A stretch of 64,000 nt of DNA from Polyangium sp. 6x1 (lineage in GTDB: Bacteria > Myxococcota_A > Polyangia > Polyangiales > Polyangiaceae). Numbering within the stretch: the first letter of the stretch is position 1; every line of letters begins with the position of its first letter. The notes beneath the pieces were generated by a model. The model was not told the DNA's origin, did no database searches, and saw only the letters and a program-made list of their open reading frames with translations. Shown one piece after another: positions 8,116 through 22,028 of the stretch. Location: contig NZ_JARZHH010000054.1 in NCBI RefSeq assembly GCF_029946515.1, positions 17,019-81,018 on the forward strand. The letters run 5' to 3'. Both the position numbers and the translations under genes were made by a program.

Positions 8116-9351
8116 TCAAGGCACGCACGGATCCGGCGGCGGCGGCGCGGCTGGCACCACGCCCCCGAGCTGCGCCGATTTCATCGTGAAGCCGATCCCG
8201 ATCGAGATCGCGTCGCATTCCTTGTTCGGATCCTGCGTCCCGTCGCTCAGGATGTCCGAAGCCTGGCGTATCTGGTTCAAAATGCTCTGAAGCGTCGGGC
8301 TGCTCGGATCGCAGAACGACTCGTCGAACTGGGCGGCCACCTTCTGCATCGCGTCGGTGAGCTCCTTCGTGTAGAGCACGCCCGAGATCTGGCCGTTCAT
8401 GGCGCTCGCTTGATTGTCGTCGAGCTGGAGCGAAATGCGTGCCTGGTGAATGGGCAGCTTCAAATCGCCGGCCCCGAGCTTGAGCAGCAGCAGCGTGAAC
8501 TGGCTCGGCGGCCCCGCGTCGACCAGGCCCGGCGTGATGGCCGTGGACGGGAACGAGCAGACCGCCGACGTCGCGTCGGCCGGGTCCGTGAGCGAGGACG
8601 CGTCGATCGGCCAGACGTCGCTCCCGTCGAAGGCCGGCTGTTTGCCCAGGTTCGCCCCCAAAAAGAGCTTGCTCGACGTCGAGCAGGTGTTCTGGCCGAG
8701 GCTCGCCACCGAGAGCAGGTACGTGAGCTCTCCGTTCGCGATGGCCTCGTTCTGCACCATGCTCAGGTCCGAGGAGAGGCCCAGGAACATGGGCAGGATG
8801 TTCCTCCCGAATGAGTTGTCGATGCCATTGTCCCCGTCCGGATACGCCCCCGCCGGCGACGCGCCCGCCGCGGGCTTGCAGACGTCGACCGAATTCTTCG
8901 TGGAGACGAGCCCGTCGATGTTCCTGCCATATTGCTTCCACCCCGACGTGTAGTTGGGCGTCCCGTCCGGATTCGTATCGCCGATCAGGAGGCGATCCAT
9001 GGCGAGCACCACCGGCGAGCCCTCGATGCAATCGGGCAAGCTCATGCCGCCGCCCTGTCCGCCTTGTCCGCCTTGTCCGCCGCCGGCGCCACCGGCGCCG
9101 CCCGTGCCGATACCACCGGCACCGCCCGCGCCGCCCGTGCCGATACCACCGGCACCGCCCGCGCCGCCCGTGCCGATACCGCCGGCACCGCCCGTGCCGC
9201 CCGTGCCGATACCGCCGGCGCCGCCCGTGCCGCCTTCACCGGCGGAGCCGCCGCCTCCGCCCCCTGAGACCGTCCCACCACAAGCCGCGAGCGCGAGCGC
9301 CGCTGCGGCTGCCACCACCCCACCGACGCGAACGAAGCCAAAACGAAGCAT
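8116..9351 (-). CDS. Gly-rich-linker surface lipoprotein, 411 aa
   Basis: A lipoprotein signal peptide ends in LALAAC, with the lipidated Cys near residue 24. It is followed by about 80 residues of Gly/Ala/Thr repeats (units of GIGTGGAGGAG) and a globular domain of about 300 residues that I do not recognise. The domain has scattered Cys (for example DCIEGSP, VDVCKP, QNTCSTS, ESFCDPS, DPCVP) consistent with disulfides. The ATG at 9351 is preceded by a strong ribosome binding site (GGAGG, six bases upstream). The Gly-rich stalk after the lipid anchor matches the style of the amylase at 51927 and suggests presentation away from the outer membrane. The gene faces away from the HExxH lipoprotein gene across 138 bp. 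Confidence 0.8.
   Translation of the reverse strand: MLRFGFVRVGGVVAAAAALALAACGGTVSGGGGGGSAGEGGTGGAGGIGTGGTGGAGGIGTGGAGGAGGIGTGGAGGAGGIGTGGAGGAGGGQGGQGGQGGGMSLPDCIEGSPVVLAMDRLLIGDTNPDGTPNYTSGWKQYGRNIDGLVSTKNSVDVCKPAAGASPAGAYPDGDNGIDNSFGRNILPMFLGLSSDLSMVQNEAIANGELTYLLSVASLGQNTCSTSSKLFLGANLGKQPAFDGSDVWPIDASSLTDPADATSAVCSFPSTAITPGLVDAGPPSQFTLLLLKLGAGDLKLPIHQARISLQLDDNQASAMNGQISGVLYTKELTDAMQKVAAQFDESFCDPSSPTLQSILNQIRQASDILSDGTQDPNKECDAISIGIGFTMKSAQLGGVVPAAPPPPDPCVP
9106..9237. repeat. 33-bp coding repeat, four copies (Gly-rich stalk)
   Basis: A 33-bp unit recurs at 9106, 9139, 9172 and 9205. It encodes an 11-residue Gly-rich unit of the lipoprotein stalk on the minus strand. Copies differ by single substitutions, so the number is likely to vary between strains. 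Confidence 0.9.
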
Positions 9352-9363
9352 GAAGTCCTCCGA

Positions 9364-9388
9364 TCGGCGTCCGGGCTACGGACGCCGA
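9364..9388. promoter_or_regulatory. perfect inverted repeat in divergent intergenic region
   Basis: A 10-bp stem (9364-9373 pairing with 9379-9388) encloses a 5-base loop GGCTA. It lies 12 bp upstream of the ATG of the minus-strand lipoprotein gene, next to its ribosome binding site. It could be an operator or a leader hairpin that affects translation. No T-run follows on either strand, so a terminator is less likely. Confidence 0.45.
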
Positions 9389-9489
9389 CTCACACCGTAT
9401 CATGCCTTTTCACCTGACACGACCCGCGGTATCTTCACGGCAAGAATCTGACCACCTCTCGGGCCCCCGGACCTCGGGCAGATGAGACA

Positions 9490-10563
9490 ATGATACGCTT
9501 TGCCAAACCATTTCTCGTCGCGCCCCTCTTCCTCGTCGCCTGCTCGGCGCCCGTCGTGCCCTCGGATCAGGCGCCCGCGGCCGGGAGCGCCTCCGCCGCC
9601 GCGCCCGCGCCCGCATCCGCCTCTGCGTCCGCCACCGCCACCGCGCCTGCATCTGCATCCGCGCCCGCTCCCGCGAGCATTCCCGCACCCCCATCCATTT
9701 CAGCGGACGAAGCCACCACGCTGCTGTTCCCCGGCGAAGCATCCGCAGCCGCTGCCTGCACCGAAGCCGACCCGCGGGCGCGGATTCGTTGCCTCCTCGA
9801 AAAACGGTACGAAGGACACGCCTCCGCGCGGGCCACCGTGCTCTCGCTCTACGAAAAGACCGGCAGCGTCGTCGGCGTCGAGGAACCTTACGTGATGGAT
9901 GGCGGCTTCCGTGGCTCGATCCGCATCGTCCCGGAGCTGCCCGTCGGCCGCTACGAAAAACACCTCGGCTGGGTCGCCGAGGCCAGCGCCGATTTCGACG
10001 CCTTCTTCGACGGCATCGCCGCCCGCGCGAAGTCGGGCGTGAACTATCGACATCGCCCCATCTCCTGGAAGTTCTTTCGCTCCGTCGGCCGCACGACCCC
10101 CTCGGCCTATGCGAGCGGCTGGAGCATCGGGTACAACGTCTCGGGCTCGCTCCACGGCTCCGCGGACGCCGTGCGCGAGACCCTGTTCCACGAGATTTTC
10201 CACCTGAACGACGCCGCGCGGCTCTCGGGGCCCGAGGCATGGTCGCGCAAGAAGCTCGGCTCGATCCACGACGCCATCCTCCAGAAATGCAGCACGAAGG
10301 CCGCGTGCCTCGCGCCCTACGCGCCCATGCCCACGATGGTCCGCGGCGGGACCTATTACGCGTTCCAGCCGAACAACGGCGACGCCGTGAACGAATACGG
10401 CGCCGACCTCGCCGCCCGGTATTACCGCGAGACGCGCGCCCTGCTCCGCGGCGACAAGCCGGTCAAGCCCGCGTTCAAATGCGGCCCCGAGGAGAATGGT
10501 CGCGCCTGGAGGATCCTCGTGGACGAGTTCTTCGGCGGCGTGGACCTCGTCCCCGAATGCTAG
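9490..10563 (+). CDS. putative lipoprotein zinc metallopeptidase-like protein (HExxH), 357 aa
   Basis: The protein starts with a lipoprotein signal (FLVAPLFLVAC, Cys at about 18) and a 50-residue Ala/Ser/Pro-rich spacer. The globular part contains ETLFHEIFHLND, an HExxH motif with His234, Glu235 and His238. A downstream NEYGADLAARYY (Glu302) could supply the third zinc ligand, as in gluzincins. I cannot place it in a named peptidase family. Two Cys pairs near residues 265-272 and at the C-terminus suggest disulfides in an exported protein. Inference: an envelope-anchored metalloprotease or a non-catalytic relative. It is transcribed away from the Gly-rich lipoprotein gene. Confidence 0.7.
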   Translation: MIRFAKPFLVAPLFLVACSAPVVPSDQAPAAGSASAAAPAPASASASATATAPASASAPAPASIPAPPSISADEATTLLFPGEASAAAACTEADPRARIRCLLEKRYEGHASARATVLSLYEKTGSVVGVEEPYVMDGGFRGSIRIVPELPVGRYEKHLGWVAEASADFDAFFDGIAARAKSGVNYRHRPISWKFFRSVGRTTPSAYASGWSIGYNVSGSLHGSADAVRETLFHEIFHLNDAARLSGPEAWSRKKLGSIHDAILQKCSTKAACLAPYAPMPTMVRGGTYYAFQPNNGDAVNEYGADLAARYYRETRALLRGDKPVKPAFKCGPEENGRAWRILVDEFFGGVDLVPEC

Positions 10564-10611
10564 GACGCGCGCCCACCTTCATCGCTTCCGTTTCGTTCCG
10601 TCATCATCCTC

Positions 10612-10624
10612 GCACGCAGCGTGC
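10612..10624. promoter_or_regulatory. 13-bp palindrome upstream of cytochrome gene
   Basis: GCACGC and GCGTGC flank a single A in the 132-bp gap before the multihaem cytochrome gene, 71 bp upstream of its ATG. A short perfect palindrome in this position could be an operator half-site pair. It could also arise by chance in such GC-rich DNA. Confidence 0.3.
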
Positions 10625-10695
10625 ACAATGTCATCGCTTCCCGCGCGGGGCTCTGGTTTGATGGCGCCCGAGCCCATCGATTGGAGGAATCTGCC

Positions 10696-12405
10696 ATGAA
10701 CGCGACGAACACCCGACGCGCGCGCTGTGCAGGCATCGCGCTGCTTGTTTTGCCCCTCGGTATTTCTTGCGGGGAGACGCAGCCCGGCGGCGGGCTCGGG
10801 CCTGGCCCTGAGCCCGAGCCCGAGGTCGTGCTTCCCCCGCCGCTCGATCCGCTCCCGTCCGTCGCGCCCACGAGCACCGATCGTTTCGCGACCAGCGGAC
10901 AGTGCGGGCAATGTCACTTCGCCGGCCCGGAGGCCACGGTCATGCACGACGCTGCCGGCAACGACATCTCGCCGGTCTATCTGTGGCGCAGTTCGATGAT
11001 GGCCTTCGCCGCGCGGGATCCTTATTATCTCGCGGTCTTTGGCGAGGAGCTCGTGAAGAACAAAGGCCGCGAGGCCTTCGTCGAGGAGACGTGCACGCGT
11101 TGTCACGCGCCCGCCGGATCCGAGGAGCAAGCGCAGGCGGGCGGGCATTTGACATTCGACGCCATGGTCGCGGGCGACGGCAAAGAGGCGCACCTCGCCC
11201 GCGACGGCGTGACCTGCACGTTGTGCCACCAGATCGCCGACGAGGGGCTCGGAAAGATCCAGAGCTTCGCGGGCGGGTTCGTCATTGGATACGAGCGGGA
11301 GATCTATGGCCCGCACCTCGTGCCCAAGGTCGACCCGATGCAGCTCATCGTGAATTACACGCCCACCGCCTCCACGCACATCACGAAGAGCGAGGTCTGC
11401 GCGACGTGCCACACCGTGCTCGTGCCGATCATGAAAGGCGAACAGCGCGTCGGGGATTTCCTGGAGCAGGCGCCCTACCTCGAGTGGAAAAACTCCACGT
11501 TCGCGTCGGGCGCTCCTTGCGCCACCTGCCATTTGCCCACGCAGGATGCGTCGAAGGTCGACATCTCCTCGCCCATCGCGAAATTCCCGGCGGGGCTCGG
11601 CGCGCGGAAGCCGTACGGCCAGCATCGCTTCAGCGGAGGCAATTCCTACATGCTGCGCATCCTCGCGGACAACGTCGAATGGACGGGCGCGGCCGTCGCG
11701 CCCGAGGAGCTCGAACAGGCGGCGACGCGGGCCGAGGCGCACGTCGCCGAGGGGGCGGTGGTCAGCATTCTCTCGACGTCGATGCAGGGCAATGCGCTTG
11801 CCGTCGCCGTGCAGGTCGAGAACCACGCGGGGCACAAATTCCCCACGGGGTATCCGGGCCGGCGCGCGTGGATTCACGTGCGCGCCGAGGGCGCGGGCGG
11901 CGAGGTGCTCTTCGAATCGGGCGCGTTCGATGCGACGGGCGCCCTCGTCGATCGCGCGGGCGCGCGGCTCGATCGATCCGACGCCGTCCTGCCGCACCGC
12001 GATCTCATCACGAAAGAATCCGAGGTGCAGGTCTACGAGGCCGTCGCCAAGGACGCCGCGGGGGCCCCCACACATCGGCCGCTCGCGTCCGTCGGGTACA
12101 TCAAGGACAATCGCCTGCTGCCCCTGGGCTGGTCCAGCGCGGATCCGTGGATCGATTGGATCGGCCCCGTGGGCGTCTCGGGCGACGGCACGTTCCAGGC
12201 TGGATTCGACCGCGTCACGTACGAGATCCCGGGCGGCGCGGGGGTCCGGCGCGTGATGGTGGAGCTTTTGTATCAATCGGTGCGACCCACCGAGCTCGAC
12301 ACGCTCGCGCGGGTGCCGCACCCTGCCGCGGTGCGGTTCTCCGGCATGGCGAGCGCGCGGCCGTCGATTCCCGTGGTCGCCGCGCAGGCGCAGATCGAAC
12401 TGTGA
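10696..12405 (+). CDS. pentahaem c-type cytochrome lipoprotein, 569 aa
   Basis: The ATG at 10696 follows GGAGG at 10683-10687 and opens a lipoprotein signal (ALLVLPLGISC). A Pro/Glu/Gly-rich linker comes next. Five CxxCH haem-binding motifs follow: CGQCH, CTRCH, CTLCH, CATCH and CATCH, all in the N-terminal half. The layout resembles cytochrome c554-type multihaem proteins. The C-terminal half (about 350-569) has no haem motif and looks beta-rich. Inference: a periplasmic or outer-surface electron carrier, possibly an oxidoreductase. A methyltransferase gene starts 14 bp downstream, so the two form an operon. An upstream in-frame ATG at 10621 would bury the signal peptide and is rejected. Confidence 0.88.
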   Translation: MNATNTRRARCAGIALLVLPLGISCGETQPGGGLGPGPEPEPEVVLPPPLDPLPSVAPTSTDRFATSGQCGQCHFAGPEATVMHDAAGNDISPVYLWRSSMMAFAARDPYYLAVFGEELVKNKGREAFVEETCTRCHAPAGSEEQAQAGGHLTFDAMVAGDGKEAHLARDGVTCTLCHQIADEGLGKIQSFAGGFVIGYEREIYGPHLVPKVDPMQLIVNYTPTASTHITKSEVCATCHTVLVPIMKGEQRVGDFLEQAPYLEWKNSTFASGAPCATCHLPTQDASKVDISSPIAKFPAGLGARKPYGQHRFSGGNSYMLRILADNVEWTGAAVAPEELEQAATRAEAHVAEGAVVSILSTSMQGNALAVAVQVENHAGHKFPTGYPGRRAWIHVRAEGAGGEVLFESGAFDATGALVDRAGARLDRSDAVLPHRDLITKESEVQVYEAVAKDAAGAPTHRPLASVGYIKDNRLLPLGWSSADPWIDWIGPVGVSGDGTFQAGFDRVTYEIPGGAGVRRVMVELLYQSVRPTELDTLARVPHPAAVRFSGMASARPSIPVVAAQAQIEL

Positions 12406-12419
12406 AAGAGAGGAAGCAG

Positions 12420-13151
12420 ATGGGAAGCCAATACGACATGCTCGCGGCCATCACGAACCTGACGGCCGAGATGCCGCTGCGAAAGTATTTCGAGGAGTAC
12501 ACGTTTTTCCAGGCGCTCGGCGACGTCACGGGCCGCTCGGTGCTCGACGTCGCCTGCGGCTCGGGGCTCTACAGCCGTCGATTCAAGCAGCGCGGCGCGG
12601 CGCGCGTCGTGGGCATCGACAACTCCGAGGGGATGATCGATTATGCGCGCCACCTCGAAGCGTCGCAGCCGCTCGGCATCGAGTACCACGTGCAGGGCGC
12701 CGAGAACGCCCGCGGCCTCGGCACCTTCGACGTCGTCGCCGCGACGTACCTCCTGCATTACGCGCCCACGCGGGAGGTGCTGCGCGACATGTGCGCGAGC
12801 CTGTTCGCCTCGCTCGCGCCGGGCGGTCGCCTCGTGTCCATTTGCATGAGCCCCGACATGGAGCTCGGGGACAGCTCGTATTATCGCAAATACGACTTCG
12901 AAGCGGCGTCGCGCGGCGAGGAGGGAGACGTCGCCACGGTGAAGAGCCTCGTGCCGGAGCTCCCGTTCACGATCACGGCATATCACTGGACGCGCCCCAC
13001 CTACGAGGCCGCCCTGCGGGATGCCGGCTTCCGCGACATCGTGTGGCACCCGCCGCAGATCGCCCCCGAGGGCATCGCGGCGCTCGGCGCCGATCACTGG
13101 ACCGAATACCTTCGGCGACCCCACGCCGAGGTGTTTTCCTGCACGAAGTGA
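12420..13151 (+). CDS. class I SAM-dependent methyltransferase, 243 aa
   Basis: The SAM-binding motif I is VLDVACGSGLYSRRF (about residues 40-54), followed by an acidic motif (VVGIDNSEGMIDYAR) and the post-motif FDVVAATYLLHYAP. This is a standard class I (Rossmann) methyltransferase of Methyltransf_11/25 type. No substrate-specific signature is visible. The start ATG at 12420 has AGAGAGGA just upstream and lies 14 bp after the cytochrome stop, so co-expression is likely. The pairing with a multihaem cytochrome is unexplained. Its stop lies one base from the end of the oppositely transcribed small membrane protein gene. Confidence 0.88.
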   Translation: MGSQYDMLAAITNLTAEMPLRKYFEEYTFFQALGDVTGRSVLDVACGSGLYSRRFKQRGAARVVGIDNSEGMIDYARHLEASQPLGIEYHVQGAENARGLGTFDVVAATYLLHYAPTREVLRDMCASLFASLAPGGRLVSICMSPDMELGDSSYYRKYDFEAASRGEEGDVATVKSLVPELPFTITAYHWTRPTYEAALRDAGFRDIVWHPPQIAPEGIAALGADHWTEYLRRPHAEVFSCTK

Positions 13152-13152
13152 A

Positions 13153-13434
13153 CTAGCGAGGCCGCGGCGCGACGCGGCGCGGCTGGCGCCGGTTCTTGTC
13201 GACGATGCCCGCGATGAGGAGCGCGAACGCCAGCAGCCGGACCAGGAAGATCCAATGGCGACTTTCGTGGTTCCCGGGGACGAACGCGAGGACGCTGCGC
13301 TCGACGGAGAGCAGGGCGAACACCAGCGAGAGCAGCGCGAACAATCGCTCGCGGCTCTTTCGCCAGAACCGAAAGAAAAACAGGCAGACGGCCAGCGCCA
13401 TCCCCACGAACACGCCCGAGAGAAGCTGGATCAC
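13153..13434 (-). CDS. small membrane protein, DUF5985-like, 93 aa (GTG start)
   Basis: This short protein has about three hydrophobic helices and ends in a basic tail (KNRRQPRRVAPRPR). I place the start at GTG 13434, because GGGAGG lies just upstream and the GTG overlaps the stop of the preceding gene (GTGA, 13431-13434). With its neighbour it resembles the paired DUF5985 membrane proteins found in many proteobacteria. Function is unknown. It is the last gene of a three-gene overlapping operon led by a winged-helix regulator. Confidence 0.7.
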   Translation of the reverse strand: MIQLLSGVFVGMALAVCLFFFRFWRKSRERLFALLSLVFALLSVERSVLAFVPGNHESRHWIFLVRLLAFALLIAGIVDKNRRQPRRVAPRPR

Positions 13435-13688
13435 GTGACCTCCCTGATCATTCCGTAAAGGAGCAGCCCCACCGCGACGACCGCGGTCATGACGCGCGGG
13501 AGCGACAGATCGGCGAGCGGCCCGATCAGGAGGTCCGTGAGGAGCAGCAGGTTGTTCAGGGCGAACGCGGAGAAGCTGAGGCCCGTCCAAAAGATGAGGC
13601 GCAGGCGGGTATGCCTGTAATTCTTGAGGAGAAGCACCGCGCAGACCAGGCTGGCCAGCAGGCAGAGCGTATAAACGGTCTCAGCCAT
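13431..13688 (-). CDS. small membrane protein, DUF5985-like, 85 aa
   Basis: The protein begins MAETVYTLCLLASLVCAVLL and has three predicted membrane helices separated by short basic loops (KNYRHTRLR). The N-terminal pattern matches my recollection of DUF5985 proteins, which usually occur in adjacent pairs, as here. Its start overlaps the end of the regulator gene by eight bases, and its stop overlaps the GTG of the next gene. This tight overlap implies coupled translation and a shared complex. Biochemical role is unknown. Confidence 0.72.
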   Translation of the reverse strand: MAETVYTLCLLASLVCAVLLLKNYRHTRLRLIFWTGLSFSAFALNNLLLLTDLLIGPLADLSLPRVMTAVVAVGLLLYGMIREVT

Positions 13689-14082
13689 CCCGCTCCTTTC
13701 TGAACCGGAATCCTTCCGCGTATACGTGCAGGTTGGAGATGGGGTTCGAGAAGATGCTCTCGAGCACCTTGTAACGAAGCTCCGTGTAGGCCGACGACAG
13801 GCGCGCGACGTCTTCGTCGAGCGACGGCGAGGCCGGCGCGTACCGATGGACGACGTGCTCGGAGGCCTTGCGCGACGCGACGAGCCCGCCGGCCTCCAGA
13901 TCGGCCAGGCGGCGGATGACCGATTGCTCGCTCGTGCGGAGCGCCTCGCAGATCGCGCGGGCGGTCCACTCGTCGTCCGGAGCGCCGCGCAGGAGCAGGA
14001 GGATTTCCAGCTGCTCCACCGAAGTGATGTGGTCGGCGATGAATCGCGCGACCTCGTCCGGTAATCGCCGCTCCTCGGCCAA
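13681..14082 (-). CDS. winged-helix transcriptional regulator, 133 aa (TTG start)
   Basis: The N-terminal half reads as a winged helix: EQLEILLLLRGAPDDEWTARAICEALRTSEQSVIRRLADLEAGGLV contains a recognition-helix pattern, followed by a wing (VASRKASEHVVHRY). The C-terminal half is helical (SLDEDVARLSSAYTELRYKVLESIF). I favour TTG 14082, preceded by GGGAGAG; an ATG at 14166 would add 28 residues of unconvincing sequence. The gene leads the overlapping operon with two small membrane proteins and may act on its own promoter in 14083-14316. A MarR/PadR-like role is inference. Confidence 0.7.
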   Translation of the reverse strand: MAEERRLPDEVARFIADHITSVEQLEILLLLRGAPDDEWTARAICEALRTSEQSVIRRLADLEAGGLVASRKASEHVVHRYAPASPSLDEDVARLSSAYTELRYKVLESIFSNPISNLHVYAEGFRFRKERDG

Positions 14083-14316
14083 GTTCTCTCCCGATCCCCC
14101 GGCGTACCACCCGCCCGAATCCCTCGCAACCGAACGGAGGCAACGATAGGTAGACGGGCAGCCCATACCATTGCGGCCGTGACGGACTCATGCATTAAGG
14201 TGCGAGCGTGCTGTCTCGAACAACGCTAAGCATGTGCCCTTGACCACGCTGGGTGAGGACCGCTCATCCAGAGAGGGGTCGTTCAGCGGACCAAGGACGT
14301 CCCTGGGAAACGAAGA
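14083..14316. other. divergent intergenic region (234 bp)
   Basis: The region separates the minus-strand regulator operon from the plus-strand HAMP-repeat kinase gene, so promoters for both must lie here. I see no clear -35/-10, sigma-54 or palindromic element by eye. It holds no gene I can support. Confidence 0.6.
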
Positions 14317-19851
<5,535 letters not shown>

Positions 19852-19874
19852 AACCGTTCGCCCCTCAGGAAGCC

Positions 19875-22001
19875 ATGAATGCGGAACAACGCACGGCGAC
19901 GGCGAGCGTCCTGCTCGTCGACGATACTCCGGCAAACCTCCTCGTCCTCGCGGCGGTGCTGAAGCCGCTCGGCGCGCGGCTCGTGGAGGCGAAATCAGGG
20001 AGCGAGGCGCTGGAATGCGTGCGTCGCGAGTCGTTCGCGGTCGTGCTGCTCGACGTCCAGATGCCGGACATGGACGGATTCGAGGTCGCGCGCCGGATGC
20101 GCGCGACCGAGCACGGCCGCGAGGTCCCGATCCTGTTCTTGACGGCCATTCACCGCGACGAGGCCTACGCGCGGCGCGGATACGCGGTCGGGGCAGCGGA
20201 CTACATCACGAAGCCCTTCAACGTCGACGTCCTCCGCGCCCGCGTGAAGGCCTTCGTGGATCTCTTCCAGCAAAGGGAGGAGATCCGCAAAGCCCAGGTC
20301 GAGCTGCGGACGCGGGAGCGCGACGAGGCCGTGCGCAGGCTCGTGGCATTCGAGCGTATCGCGACGGCGGCGCTCGACACGGACGACCTCGGCGTGCTTT
20401 TGCGCGAGCTGCTCGATATCTTCCTCGGCGCGGCGGACGCGGCCGATACGGCGACCGTGCTGCTCCGGGAGGGCGACGATCTCCGTGTGCGCGCCGCGGT
20501 GGGCCCGCACGGGGCCGAGGAGGGCATGTCCGTGCGGATCGGCGAGGGCCTCTGCGGGGCGATCGCCGCGGGCAAGCAGCCGGTCGAAATGGAGGGGGGC
20601 TCGGCCTTGCCGGATTGCGGCTGCCTCCAATCGATGGGCACGCGCGCGCTTTATGGTGTGCCGCTCCTCCATTTCGGCGAGGTCGTCGGGGTCGCCCTCA
20701 TCGGTTCGCGCGGCGCGAGCGGATTTTCGGATGCGGAGAAGCGGCTCTTCGCGGCGATGGCGGAGCGCGCGGCCTGGGCCGTGGCGCGGCATCTCCAGCG
20801 CGCGGCGCACGAGGCCGAGCGCGCCGCCTTGCTCGAACGCGAGCGCGCCGCGCGCGCCGAGGCGGAGCTCGCGAGCCAGGCGAAGGATCAATTCCTCGCC
20901 ACGGTCTCGCACGAGCTCCGGACGCCGCTCAATGCGATCCTCGGTTGGGCCGTGCTCGCGCAGCAAAAGGCGACGCCGCAGGTCGAGCGCGCGCTCTCGG
21001 TGATCGAGCGCAATGCACGGGCGCAGGCGCGCATCATCGACGACGTGCTCGACATCTCGCGTATCGTGAGCGGCAAGTTCCGCCTCGACGTGGTGCCGAC
21101 GAACCTCCTGGAGGTCACGCAGGCCGCCGTCGAATCGCTGCGGCCCGTGGCGGAGGCGCGCGGCGTGAAGCTCACGACCCAGGTCGGACCGCTCGGCTTC
21201 ACGCTCGGCGATCCCGAGCGGCTCCAGCAGGTCGTCTGGAATCTCCTCTCGAATGCGATCAAATTCACGCCGAAGGACGGCCAGGTCGAGCTCAGCGCAT
21301 GTCTCTCGGGCGCGAGCCTCCTGCTCCGCGTGACCGACACGGGGCAGGGGATCGACGCGTCGTTCATGCCGTACATTTTCGAGGCGTTCCGGCAGGCGGA
21401 CGGGTCCACGGCGAGGCGTCACGGAGGGCTCGGGCTCGGGCTCGCGCTCGTCAAGCAAATGGTCCAGGCGCACGGCGGGACGATCAGCGCGACGAGCGAC
21501 GGAATCGGGAAAGGCTCGGCCTTCACCGTGGAGCTGCCCATCCGGAGCACGCCGGTCACACGCGCGGAGAGGGACGAGGCTGCGACGGCGAGCGATCCGC
21601 AGGTGCGGCTCGCGGGGCTCAAGGTGCTCGTGGTCGACGACGAGGAGGACGCCCGCGCGCTCTTGCGTCGCGTCCTCGAAGACAGGGGCGCGACGGTGAC
21701 GCTTGCGGCGTCGAGTGACGAGGCCCTCGATGATCTCTCGCGGAGCCGGCCCGACGTGCTCGTGAGCGACATCGGATTGCCGGGCATGGATGGATATGCG
21801 CTGATTCGCAGCATTCGCACGTTGCCTCCGGAATTCGGCGGGCGCACGCCGGCGATCGCGCTCACGGCGTATGCGCGTACCGAGGACAGCCAGCGCGCGT
21901 TCGCCGCGGGGTTCCAGCGGCACGTGCCGAAGCCGGTGGACCTCGGGCGGCTCGTCTCGCTGATCGCGAACCTTTGCGGGATTCCCCTGACGGAGGCCTA
22001 G
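19875..22001 (+). CDS. hybrid response regulator/histidine kinase (REC-GAF-HisKA-HATPase-REC), 708 aa
   Basis: The N-terminal receiver has VDDTPAN and phospho-acceptor Asp60 in LLDVQMPDMDG. A GAF domain (about 155-305) and a short coiled coil follow. The transmitter has His346 in SHELRTP, an N box (NLLSNAIKF), DTGQGID and GLGLGL. A second receiver carries VDDEED and Asp632 in SDIGLPGMDG. There is no membrane segment. I favour ATG 19875, preceded by AGGA; a GTG at 19836 would overlap the upstream kinase gene by 16 bases. The receiver at the N-terminus suggests it takes phosphate from another kinase, plausibly the HAMP-repeat kinase encoded immediately upstream. Confidence 0.93.
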   Translation: MNAEQRTATASVLLVDDTPANLLVLAAVLKPLGARLVEAKSGSEALECVRRESFAVVLLDVQMPDMDGFEVARRMRATEHGREVPILFLTAIHRDEAYARRGYAVGAADYITKPFNVDVLRARVKAFVDLFQQREEIRKAQVELRTRERDEAVRRLVAFERIATAALDTDDLGVLLRELLDIFLGAADAADTATVLLREGDDLRVRAAVGPHGAEEGMSVRIGEGLCGAIAAGKQPVEMEGGSALPDCGCLQSMGTRALYGVPLLHFGEVVGVALIGSRGASGFSDAEKRLFAAMAERAAWAVARHLQRAAHEAERAALLERERAARAEAELASQAKDQFLATVSHELRTPLNAILGWAVLAQQKATPQVERALSVIERNARAQARIIDDVLDISRIVSGKFRLDVVPTNLLEVTQAAVESLRPVAEARGVKLTTQVGPLGFTLGDPERLQQVVWNLLSNAIKFTPKDGQVELSACLSGASLLLRVTDTGQGIDASFMPYIFEAFRQADGSTARRHGGLGLGLALVKQMVQAHGGTISATSDGIGKGSAFTVELPIRSTPVTRAERDEAATASDPQVRLAGLKVLVVDDEEDARALLRRVLEDRGATVTLAASSDEALDDLSRSRPDVLVSDIGLPGMDGYALIRSIRTLPPEFGGRTPAIALTAYARTEDSQRAFAAGFQRHVPKPVDLGRLVSLIANLCGIPLTEA

Positions 22002-22028
22002 ACGCCGCGTGGAGACTGTGGTCCATGA

